Below are positions 15,677-21,244 of a stretch of DNA of 21,244 bases, piece by piece. How positions within the stretch are numbered: the stretch's first letter is position 1; every line of letters begins with the position of its first letter. Position numbers and translations under genes: made by a program. The notes beneath the pieces are model-generated. The model had not been told where the DNA came from. It saw nothing but the letters and a program-made list of their open reading frames with translations, and did not search any database. The stretch comes from Bacillota bacterium (lineage in GTDB: Bacteria > Bacillota > Clostridia > Lachnospirales > Lachnospiraceae), in NCBI GenBank assembly GCA_023392995.1, contig JAEWMZ010000359.1, positions 1 through 21,244 on the forward strand, written 5' to 3'.

Positions 15677-16696
15677 TTACCGGTTTCCATACATTGTTTC
15701 ATAATAATTCTGATATTCACCGTTAATAATATTTTCCCACCAAGCCTTATTCTCCAAGTACCACTGAATCGTTTTCTGAATACCATCTTCAAACCTTGTC
15801 TCTGGCAGCCATCCCAGCTCCTCATGGATCTTAGTCGGATCAATGGCATAGCGCATATCATGCCCCTTACGGTCAGTGACATAGGTAATCAGACTCTCCG
15901 GTTTATCCAAAGCCTTACAGATAATCTTAACAATATCGATATTTTTCATCTCATTATGGCCGCCGACATTGTAGACCTCACCAACACGTCCCTGATGAAG
16001 GATCAGATCAATTGCTTTACAGTGATCCTCAACATATAACCAATCACGTACATTCAGTCCTTCTCCGTATACCGGAAGGGGTTTATCATTGAGTGCATTT
16101 GCAATCATGAGCGGAATCAGTTTTTCTGGGAAATGGTAGGGGCCGTAGTTGTTCGAGCACCTGCTAATAGTTATAGGGAGTCCGTAGGTTCTGTAGTAAG
16201 CCAGTACCAGTAGATCAGCGGCTGCCTTGGAGGAGCTGTAAGGGCTGCTGGTGTGGATGGGAGTTTCCTCTGTAAAGAATAGCTCTGGTCTATCCAAGGG
16301 GAGATCACCGTATACCTCATCGGTAGATACCTGGTGATAGCGCTGGATACCGTATTTGCGGCAGGCATCCATGAGTATGGAGGTTCCGATAATATTGGTA
16401 TCCAGGAAAACCTGGGGATTTTCAATGGAACGGTCTACGTGGCTTTCCGCGGCAAAGTTAACTACCATATCAGGCTGCTCTTCTTCAAATAGCCGGTATA
16501 CCGCTTCTCGGTCAGTAATACTTTCCTTCACGAAGCGAAAGCCGGGACGTTCCATAACAGAAGCTAAGGTGGACAGATTTCCTGCGTAGGTAAGGCAGTC
16601 CAGGCAAATGATACGGTAATCAGGGTATTTGTTTAACATATGGAAGATAAAATTGCTTCCAATGAAGCCGGCACCGCCGGTTACGATAATTTTCAT
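15677..16696 (-). CDS. rfbB: dTDP-glucose 4,6-dehydratase
   Basis: The enzyme converts dTDP-glucose to dTDP-4-keto-6-deoxyglucose, step two of dTDP-L-rhamnose synthesis, in the cytoplasm. The 339-residue sequence is full length. It shows the NAD-binding Rossmann motif TGGAGFIGSNF (residues 6-16), the TDE active-site motif (125-127) and the SDR catalytic pair Y153 and K157 in SPYSSSKAAADL. NNYGPYHFPEKLIP and LNVRDWLYVEDH are classic RfbB signatures. AAGGAG lies 9 nt before the ATG. It follows rfbA on the same strand after a 179-bp gap containing 17-bp tandem repeats. The remaining rhamnose genes rfbC and rfbD are not in the window. Confidence 0.96.
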   Translation of the reverse strand: MKIIVTGGAGFIGSNFIFHMLNKYPDYRIICLDCLTYAGNLSTLASVMERPGFRFVKESITDREAVYRLFEEEQPDMVVNFAAESHVDRSIENPQVFLDTNIIGTSILMDACRKYGIQRYHQVSTDEVYGDLPLDRPELFFTEETPIHTSSPYSSSKAAADLLVLAYYRTYGLPITISRCSNNYGPYHFPEKLIPLMIANALNDKPLPVYGEGLNVRDWLYVEDHCKAIDLILHQGRVGEVYNVGGHNEMKNIDIVKIICKALDKPESLITYVTDRKGHDMRYAIDPTKIHEELGWLPETRFEDGIQKTIQWYLENKAWWENIINGEYQNYYETMYGNR

Positions 16697-16724
16697 AGAT
16701 TTATTCTCCTTCTAATTTGTAAGT

Positions 16725-16783
16725 CATATAAGTTATATAAGCATATAAGTTATATAAGCATATAAGACATATAAGTTATATAA
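16725..16783 (-). repeat. 17-bp tandem repeats in the rfbA-rfbB gap
   Basis: CATATAAGTTATATAAG occurs twice exactly (16725-16741, 16742-16758), then once with two substitutions (16759-16775), then as a partial TTATATAA. It sits 29 bp before the rfbB start on the minus strand and could modulate rfbB expression by its copy number. The rest of 16784-16875 holds no supported gene. Confidence 0.85.
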
Positions 16784-16875
16784 TCCGCAGTAATTCATAA
16801 GTATTTACGGCGATTTAGCAATTGAGGCGGTTCAAATAGAGCGTATTCCACAACCGACGATAAATCATCCATTTT

Positions 16876-17772
16876 TTAGCGAAGAACATCCAGATATTTG
16901 CCATCCAGAACATCCTTCAGATATTGTCCGTACTGATTCTTTTTCAGCACTTCATATACCTTTAGCACATCCTCCTTCGTAATCCAGCCGTTTAGGTAGG
17001 CGATTTCCTCCAGGCAGGCAATTTTACGATGTTGATGTGTTTCGATTGTTTTTACAAAATTGGTAGCTTCCACAAGGCTTTCATGGGTACCGGTATCCAG
17101 CCAGGTAAAGCCCTGTCCCAGCAGCTCTACATTCAAGCAGTTATTTTCCAGATAGATGCGGTTCAAATCTGTGATTTCAAGCTCTCCCCGGGCACTGGGC
17201 TGAAGATTTTTAGCGTATTCTACCACTTTATTATCGTAAAAATATAGCCCGGTTACACAGTAATTACTTTTGGGTTTAGCGGGTTTTTCTTCAATGGAGA
17301 TAGCCTTTCCTTCCTCGTTAAACTCTACGATACCAAAGCGCTCTGGATCATCCACATAGTAACCGAAGACAGTGGCGCCTTTACCGGATTCTGCATTTTC
17401 TACAGCCGCTTGAAGCCGCTTGTTTAATCCGTGTCCAGCAAAGATGTTGTCTCCGAGAACCATTGCAGCTGTATCTTTGCCGATGAATTCCTCACCAATG
17501 ACAAAGGCCTGAGCGAGTCCGTCCGGGCTTGGTTGAACGGCATAGGTTAGCTGGACACCAAATTGATGACCGTCACCTAAGAGCTCTTGGAAGCGTGGGG
17601 TATCCTGTGGGGTGGAGATGATCAGAATCTCCCGGATACCTGCATTCATAAGCACCGACATGGGATAGTAGATCATTGGTTTATCATAGATCGGAAGCAA
17701 TTGCTTGGATGTAACCATAGTTAGAGGATAGAGGCGTGTGCCGGAACCACCGGCAAGAATGATACCTTTCAT
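16876..17772 (-). CDS. rfbA: Glucose-1-phosphate thymidylyltransferase
   Basis: The enzyme makes dTDP-glucose from dTTP and glucose-1-phosphate, the first step of the dTDP-rhamnose pathway. The 298-residue protein has the nucleotidyltransferase signature LAGGSGTRLYPLT (residues 6-18), SKQLLPIYDKPMIYYPMSVLM for sugar-phosphate contacts, VLGDNIFAGH for metal binding and EEKPAKPKSNYCVTGLYFYD, all diagnostic of RfbA/RmlA. AAAAGGAG precedes the ATG. It is first gene of the minus-strand rfbA-rfbB unit, whose product would feed rhamnose-containing surface polysaccharide. Confidence 0.96.
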   Translation of the reverse strand: MKGIILAGGSGTRLYPLTMVTSKQLLPIYDKPMIYYPMSVLMNAGIREILIISTPQDTPRFQELLGDGHQFGVQLTYAVQPSPDGLAQAFVIGEEFIGKDTAAMVLGDNIFAGHGLNKRLQAAVENAESGKGATVFGYYVDDPERFGIVEFNEEGKAISIEEKPAKPKSNYCVTGLYFYDNKVVEYAKNLQPSARGELEITDLNRIYLENNCLNVELLGQGFTWLDTGTHESLVEATNFVKTIETHQHRKIACLEEIAYLNGWITKEDVLKVYEVLKKNQYGQYLKDVLDGKYLDVLR

Positions 17773-17841
17773 TTTACGGTCTCCTTTTCAATTCTTATTT
17801 TATTATTCTGCTTTTCTAGTTAATTAATCGGGCTGCATAAT

Positions 17842-17885
17842 TATATTATAAAAGATGCCCTAGGGGCACCTTCAAGTGTTTTTTA
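17842..17885. repeat. Hairpin repeat of a two-copy family, copy 1
   Basis: ATATTATAAAAGATGCC, a short loop and GGGGCACCTT followed by CAAGTGTTTT closely match the element at 20591-20635. The stem GATGCC / GGCACC carries one mismatch. It lies upstream of both flanking genes, where no terminator is needed, which favours a dispersed repeat over a functional terminator. Confidence 0.65.
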
Positions 17886-17920
17886 TAGAAAATAAAAATA
17901 TCTGGAAGGAGGAGGAAAAA

Positions 17921-17946
17921 GGTGCCTGTCACCATGAACACTTTGT
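17921..17946 (+). repeat. REP-like repeat, copy 5
   Basis: GGTGCCTGTCACC (17921-17933) is followed by ATGAACACTTTGT. The core is perfect and the tail diverges in the same way as in copy 1 (ATGAACAC). It lies in the 319-bp intergenic region between rfbA and the DUF3990 gene. Confidence 0.85.
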
Positions 17947-17975
17947 TTGGTGTCAGCAAAAGCTGATTGATTTTA

Positions 17976-18004
17976 TTGATATATTGATAATCGGGGCTTA
18001 AAAT
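17976..18004 (+). promoter_or_regulatory. Promoter of the DUF3990 module
   Basis: TTGATA (17976-17981) and TAAAAT (17999-18004) are spaced by 17 bp, each one base from consensus. The first gene starts 88 bp downstream, leaving a leader that holds the direct repeat and palindrome described next. Confidence 0.65.
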
Positions 18005-18016
18005 GATAAGATATAA

Positions 18017-18057
18017 CAGATAATACATAGCAGATAATACATAGGGTGTACCCTATG
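18017..18057 (+). promoter_or_regulatory. Operator candidate: direct repeat plus palindrome
   Basis: CAGATAATACATAG is tandemly repeated exactly (18017-18030, 18031-18044), and its second copy runs into the palindrome CATAGGGT-GT-ACCCTATG (18040-18057). The palindrome lies just downstream of the likely transcription start, where a bound repressor would block transcription. No helix-turn-helix protein is encoded in this module, so the binding protein is unknown. Confidence 0.55.
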
Positions 18058-18091
18058 ATAAGACTATTCTCATTAGAAAGGAGCCACAAAG

Positions 18092-18595
18092 ATGATTTTA
18101 TATCACGGCAGCAATGTGGTTGTAGATAAACCAAGTTTGCTCAAACAAAACAGAACGCTTGATTTTGGTTTCGGATTTTATACAACAACAAACGAGGAGC
18201 AGGCAATCAGTTTTGCTCAAAAGGTAATGAAACGTAGAGAAAGTGAATGCTGTTACGTGAGTATATATGAAATCCCAACGATTGAAGAGTTGCAAAGAAA
18301 TTTGAGAGTACTTGTTTTTACAGATGCAAATGAAGCATGGTTGGACTTTGTTTCAGCAAATAGAGCCGGTAACTATTCTGGTGAGATTTATGACATAATC
18401 TATGGGCCTGTTGCTAATGATACAATTTATCGTACCTTTGTTGCCTATGAAGAAGGTATTTATACGAAAGAAGAAACGATTGCCCGTCTCAAAGTCAAAA
18501 AACTGTATAATCAAATGACTTTTGCCACTAGAGAGGCATTGGGTTTTATTAAATATTTAGGTCAGCTTAACTTTCGGCAGGAGGTGGAGAAATGA
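18092..18595 (+). CDS. DUF3990 protein, ADP-ribosyltransferase-like putative toxin
   Basis: This 167-residue protein starts after GAAAGGAG. It matches the DUF3990 pattern: LYHGSNVVVDKPSLL at the N-terminus, DFGFGFYTT, then YDIIYGPVANDTIY and a C-terminal YNQMTFATREALGFIKYL. I place DUF3990 among ADP-ribosyltransferase-fold families, where an H-Y-E/Q triad binds NAD; H5 (YHGS), Y30 (GFYTT) and Q141 (NQMTF) occupy plausible triad positions. It has no signal peptide or membrane segment. Its ATGA stop overlaps the start of the family-B gene, so the three genes form a tight operon. A toxin role is inference from fold, operon form and from the selective loss of this gene in both decayed copies. Confidence 0.8.
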   Translation: MILYHGSNVVVDKPSLLKQNRTLDFGFGFYTTTNEEQAISFAQKVMKRRESECCYVSIYEIPTIEELQRNLRVLVFTDANEAWLDFVSANRAGNYSGEIYDIIYGPVANDTIYRTFVAYEEGIYTKEETIARLKVKKLYNQMTFATREALGFIKYLGQLNFRQEVEK

Positions 18596-18831
18596 ATAGT
18601 AACGGTATCAAAGCAATGCTGGAATTTATTGTTCCTCGACTTGTCAGACTGATTATTGAAAAACAAAATGTTTCTGAAACAGAGGCACTTAATGTTTTAT
18701 ATAGGTCTGAGTTGTATCGTCAGCTTGAACGTGACGAAACGAAGCTCTGGCACCTCAGTGTTCCGACCCTCTATGATATGTGGAAGGAAGAGAGTGAGAC
18801 AGGTAAAATTACTTATCCGGAGGAGGCTTAA
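18592..18831 (+). CDS. Family-B small protein, partner of DUF3990
   Basis: The 79-residue product starts at the ATG overlapping the DUF3990 stop (ATGA), preceded by CAGGAGGTGGAG. It is predicted largely helical: an N-terminal amphipathic helix (IKAMLEFIVPRLVRLIIEKQN), SETEALNVLYRSELYRQLERDETKLW, and YDMWKEESETG. Homologous copies sit at 1130-1366 and 15370-15585, also directly behind a DUF3990 sequence, so the linkage is conserved within this window. I do not recognise an established function. An antitoxin or specificity factor is a fair guess. The next gene begins 2 bp after the stop. Confidence 0.75.
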   Translation: MNSNGIKAMLEFIVPRLVRLIIEKQNVSETEALNVLYRSELYRQLERDETKLWHLSVPTLYDMWKEESETGKITYPEEA

Positions 18832-18833
18832 GT

Positions 18834-19037
18834 ATGGACGAGAAAACAAATTTTATTGTATATTGTATAGAAGAGTATAAAGCTGCAAAGGGATTGACCG
18901 GGAAGACTGTCATAGATATATTTGACCGTTATCGAGTAATTGAGTATATTCGTAATTATTACGAGGCACTTCATACTACTGGAAGACAGTATATCGTAGA
19001 TGATATTAACATATATATATCGGAACGGGAGGTCTGA
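18834..19037 (+). CDS. DUF3791 small protein
   Basis: This 67-residue protein follows the pattern NFIVYCIEEYKAAKGLTGK, then VIEYIRNYYEALHTTGRQ and YIVDDINIYI, which I recognise as DUF3791. CCGGAGGAGG lies about 7 nt before the ATG. It is third in the operon with DUF3990 and family B. A truncated relative occurs at 15094-15285. It is acidic, mostly helical and lacks a signal peptide, so it probably acts in the cytoplasm with its operon partners. Function is not known. REP-like copy 6 begins 11 bp after its stop codon. Confidence 0.8.
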   Translation: MDEKTNFIVYCIEEYKAAKGLTGKTVIDIFDRYRVIEYIRNYYEALHTTGRQYIVDDINIYISEREV

Positions 19038-19048
19038 GCTGGTGAGCT

Positions 19049-19080
19049 GGTGCCTGTCACCATGAACAAATTGTAAACGG
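19049..19080 (+). repeat. REP-like repeat, copy 6
   Basis: GGTGCCTGTCACC (19049-19061) is followed by ATGAACAAATTGTAAACGG, one substitution from the best copy. It lies 3' of the DUF3791 gene and about 280 bp upstream of the transposase. The short stem ACGGG/CCCGT (19077-19092) directly follows. The rest of the 323-bp gap up to 19360 shows nothing else I can support. Confidence 0.88.
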
Positions 19081-19346
19081 GATTAGCCCCGTGGACATTG
19101 TATAACCATGAATATTGTATATCCCGAACAAAGAACTCATTTTTTATTGATTATATTTAACAAAGATTATGTTTGCTAGTTTACAACTTGATCTTGATCA
19201 ATTATACTTTTAATTGTATTTCTTCTGGCTAATGGCTAATATATAGTTACGCTTGTCATCTAATTTAACCACTTGATTTATCTAATTATTTCGCTTTAAT
19301 TCACAATGATCTATGAGAATCCATGAGAATAAGAATTAACTTAATT

Positions 19347-19353
19347 AAGGAGG
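19347..19353 (+). promoter_or_regulatory. Ribosome binding site pointing to an ATT start
   Basis: AAGGAGG is a near-perfect Shine-Dalgarno. Seven bases later comes ATT (19361-19363), in frame with the transposase and at the position where relatives begin with ATG. The next in-frame ATG is 48 bp further on. Confidence 0.7.
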
Positions 19354-19360
19354 GGTACCT

Positions 19361-19939
19361 ATTTCGAGAAAACCAAGAATTTGGTTTCCCGGTGCGACTT
19401 ATCATATTATGAGCAGGGGAAATCATCGAGGAGACATATTTCGCGAAGAGGAAGACTATCTATTATTCTTGCAATTGCTTCGTGATACTCAAAAAATCTA
19501 TCCATTTGTTCTGCATTGTTACTGTCTGATGACGAATCATTTTCACCTGCTTCTGGAGACAAAAGAGAGTGAAATTTGGTTTATCATGCGCCGTCTGAAC
19601 AAACTGTACACCTCTAATTTTAATGAAAAGCATACTATGGTAGGACATTTGTTTCAAGGTAGGTACATGTCGGTACTGGTTGAGAGTGATGCATATTTTC
19701 AGCAAACGAGCCGATACATTCATAGAAATCCTGTTAAGGCAAACATGGTGTCGCATCCGGTGGATTATCCGTGGAGCAGTTACAGTATATACCTTGGTCT
19801 TAAAGAAAGTGACCTAGTCACTACCCGAAAGGTACTGGGATATTTTGAAAACTCAAGTTTGGATTTGTACCGTGAGTATGTCGAGAATGCCGCGTATACC
19901 GATTTTAGTAAAAGTGAAATCTTGATAAATAGTAAATGA
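19361..19939 (+). CDS. REP-associated tyrosine transposase (RAYT, Y1/HUH family)
   Basis: The protein is a single-domain IS200-like Y1 transposase of the RAYT type, which nicks DNA at hairpins using one tyrosine. Read from ATT 19361, the first residues SRKPRIWFPGATYHIMSRGNHR match the usual RAYT N-terminus; starting at ATG 19409 would delete 16 residues of it. The HUH metal motif is H60-F61-H62 in MTNHFHLLLET. GHLFQGRY is present near residues 95-102, and the likely nucleophile is Y119 in SRYIHRNPVKA. The length (192 residues) and motif order are complete. RAYTs are normally single copy, lack flanking IS ends and act on REP sequences. The six REP-like repeats in this window are the obvious candidate substrates. 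Confidence 0.88.
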   Translation: MSRKPRIWFPGATYHIMSRGNHRGDIFREEEDYLLFLQLLRDTQKIYPFVLHCYCLMTNHFHLLLETKESEIWFIMRRLNKLYTSNFNEKHTMVGHLFQGRYMSVLVESDAYFQQTSRYIHRNPVKANMVSHPVDYPWSSYSIYLGLKESDLVTTRKVLGYFENSSLDLYREYVENAAYTDFSKSEILINSK

Positions 19940-20059
19940 TATATACAGGAAAATCGGCTTATGTAAATGAGAATCTATATCATATTTTAAAATTGTAACA
20001 TCAATAGATTATAGAAAGTTAGACGAAAGATTTTAGAGAGTTAGACGGATAAAAGTACA

Positions 20060-20089
20060 TAGACTTTTCAATTGTACATATGATATAAT
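20060..20089 (+). promoter_or_regulatory. Promoter candidate before the small coiled-coil gene
   Basis: A perfect TATAAT (20084-20089) lies 24 bp before the likely TTG start. The -35 region is weak (TAGACT at 20060-20065, 18-bp spacing). Confidence 0.45.
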
Positions 20090-20113
20090 CATTTTATGAA
20101 AGGATGTGTTTGT

Positions 20114-20406
20114 TTGAGTGATAATGAATTACTATTGGCTTTGTCTGATATCATAGATAACAAATTGAAACCATTAAACGAGACAATAAATAAAATAGAA
20201 GCTGATGTGCGTAATAGTTATAATAAGTTATATGTTATTTTGGAGAATGAAATCAGACCGGATATAAAATTGTTGGCTGAAAATTATCTACCAGCAGCGG
20301 GTCGTTATGAAAAAGCATTACTAGATACAGAGAATATGAAAGCCGATATTAATTGTTAAAGAAAGTAGTAACCGAACATAGCGAGAAGCTGCAAAAAATC
20401 TCATAG
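20114..20406 (+). pseudogene. Small coiled-coil protein gene with a 3' frameshift
   Basis: AAAGGA (20099-20104) lies 9 nt before TTG 20114, giving MSDNELLLALSDIIDNKLKP, a start I associate with a family of small Lachnospiraceae coiled-coil proteins; ATG 20096 is an alternative. The protein is helical, with heptad-like LNETINKIEADV and ENEIRPDIKLLAE. The frame stops at TAA 20357, but the sequence continues in another frame as LKKVVTEHSEKLQKIS to TAG 20404-20406. That is the kind of helix expected next, so a one-base deletion near 20354-20356 probably removed the last 17 residues. The function is unknown. The truncated protein may still be made. Confidence 0.55.
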
Positions 20407-20590
20407 GAATACTGCAAAGCCCTATTAGGCCAAACCACAAATATAATAATTTTAGAGGGGTTATACTATTACTAACTATTACTATAAGATTAGACATATA
20501 CCTAACCATTTATATGTTAATACCTTTCATTTTGGTGAATATACATGGTTCATCTATTCACAAGATCAAACAATCAGACTATAAGATATA

Positions 20591-20635
20591 TGATATTATA
20601 AAAGGTGCCTGGGGGCACCTTTAATTGTTTTATTA
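20591..20635. repeat. Hairpin repeat of a two-copy family, copy 2; likely bidirectional terminator
   Basis: A perfect 9-bp stem AAAGGTGCC (20601-20609) / GGCACCTTT (20614-20622) with loop TGGG is followed by AATTGTTTT and preceded by ATATTATA. It lies between convergent genes and could terminate both. It matches the element at 17842-17885 along about 45 bp. The rest of 20407-20735 holds no supported gene. Confidence 0.7.
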
Positions 20636-20735
20636 AATAAAGCTTTTAAAGTATAAAAACCATTTGTAAATACAAGTAAAATAAATGAATATGAAACAAT
20701 ATACTTCACGTTTCCAAAATGAACAAACGAATACT

Positions 20736-21244
20736 CTAAGCTTTCGTACATAAAAAGATACCAGCATCCTTCGTGATAGAAAAGTTTGCCGCGGTTTTCT
20801 TTTTTACATAAGCTCTGAATTCTCTATAATGCTCCAGAATATACTGATTTTGATTACCATGGCAGGAAAGAATATAGGAGATCAAAGGTTCAGGATCAGG
20901 AACAACGAGAGAATCCTCATAAGAGATCCAGTCTATCTTGTCAAAAACAGCGCTTAACTGCACTTTCCCATTTTCACGGCCAAATCGTTCAAATAGATTC
21001 TCCGCAGCAAGGACAATTCGGGCATCAAAGTCATGAACCAGCTGACTGATTTCCTTCATATGATTACTTCCGTAGGTGCTACAAATTAACTTTCCGCCCG
21101 GCTTTAGGACTCGTTGAATCTCAGCGCATACCTTACTAATATCCTCACAATAAAATAATACATGATTTGCGAGAACCAAATCATAGCTGTCAGCTTGATA
21201 GGGAATGCTATGGCAGTCAAAGACTTCAAAAGAAAACTTCTGAT
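20736..21244 (-). CDS. Class I SAM-dependent methyltransferase, 5' end outside the window
   Basis: The frame stays open to the window edge, so the N-terminal SAM-binding glycine motif is not seen. The visible part begins KFSFEVFDCHSIPYQADSYD (motif II-III region), then LVLANHVLFYCEDISKVCAEIQRVLKPGGKLICSTYG, the conserved motif IV and post-motif strand of UbiE/Methyltransf_11 enzymes. NHMKEI follows, a feature of a small-molecule methyltransferase group common in Clostridia. The substrate cannot be inferred. The protein ends with FSITKDAGIFLCTKA. It converges on the small coiled-coil gene, separated by the hairpin at 20601-20622. Confidence 0.85.
   Translation of the reverse strand, partial: QKFSFEVFDCHSIPYQADSYDLVLANHVLFYCEDISKVCAEIQRVLKPGGKLICSTYGSNHMKEISQLVHDFDARIVLAAENLFERFGRENGKVQLSAVFDKIDWISYEDSLVVPDPEPLISYILSCHGNQNQYILEHYREFRAYVKKKTAANFSITKDAGIFLCTKA

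Noticed and set aside
16795..16872. 25-codon minus-strand frame between rfbA and rfbB starting 3 bases after the rfbA stop
   Set aside because: No ribosome site at proper spacing and no family resemblance; not the missing rfbC or rfbD.
15677..17772. A complete dTDP-rhamnose operon
   Set aside because: Only rfbA and rfbB are present; a terminator follows rfbB, and the sequence on both sides encodes unrelated genes.
17846..18028. Minus-strand 60-codon hydrophobic frame spanning the intergenic repeats
   Set aside because: It crosses a hairpin repeat, a REP-like copy and the promoter of the opposite gene; AT-rich sequence readily gives hydrophobic frames.
1043..19080. REP-like repeats as a CRISPR array
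   Set aside because: Copies are separated by variable kilobase distances with genes between them, and no cas genes are present.
19361..19939. A complete IS200-type insertion sequence
   Set aside because: No matching left and right ends or target-site features were seen flanking the gene; the protein has the RAYT type of sequence, which normally lacks IS ends.

Overview
The window reads as chromosomal DNA of a low-GC Gram-positive gut- or soil-type Clostridia, most likely Lachnospiraceae. The basis is AT-rich spacers, strong AAGGAG ribosome sites, a YesN/YesM-type two-component pair beside a sugar ABC transporter, and small DUF3791/DUF3990-type proteins common in that family. This placement is inference from gene content only.

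Layout. (1) 1-1410: a HigB/RelE-like toxin gene under a promoter buried in a 49-bp near-perfect palindrome, then an unusually long AT-rich gap, a HigA-like antitoxin, a REP-like repeat, and a decayed DUF3990 module. (2) 1564-2775: an AAA/DUF4143 ATPase gene with its own strong promoter. (3) 2826-14357: a carbohydrate-response locus. A response regulator and histidine kinase (minus strand) diverge from an operon of ribose-type ABC ATPase, permease, substrate-binding lipoprotein, second permease and a large GH106-like glycoside hydrolase. The likely logic is that the kinase senses an extracellular sugar signal, the AraC-type regulator activates the divergent operon, the transporter imports an oligosaccharide, and the cytoplasmic hydrolase (no signal peptide) cleaves it. 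(4) 14358-15600: a junkyard with a structured hairpin, a 3' remnant of a solute-binding-protein gene, and a second decayed DUF3791/DUF3990 module. (5) 15677-17772: rfbA-rfbB (minus strand), the first two steps of dTDP-rhamnose synthesis, ending at a clear terminator. (6) 17843-19037: a repeat-rich regulatory region and an intact three-gene module (DUF3990, a small family called B here, DUF3791) with promoter and palindromic operator candidate. (7) 19361-19939: a RAYT (REP-associated tyrosine transposase), apparently starting at ATT. (8) 20114-21244: a frameshifted small coiled-coil gene, a hairpin repeat, and a methyltransferase gene cut by the window edge.

Two signals stand out. First, six copies of a roughly 31-bp REP-like sequence, all in the same orientation, are spread through the same 18 kb that holds a RAYT gene. 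Several lie exactly at gene 3' ends and two supply the stop codon and C-terminal residues. Second, a DUF3990 (ADP-ribosyltransferase-like) module occurs once intact and twice as remnants. In both remnants the putative toxin is destroyed while a small partner gene is kept largely or wholly open, which suggests toxin-antitoxin behaviour.
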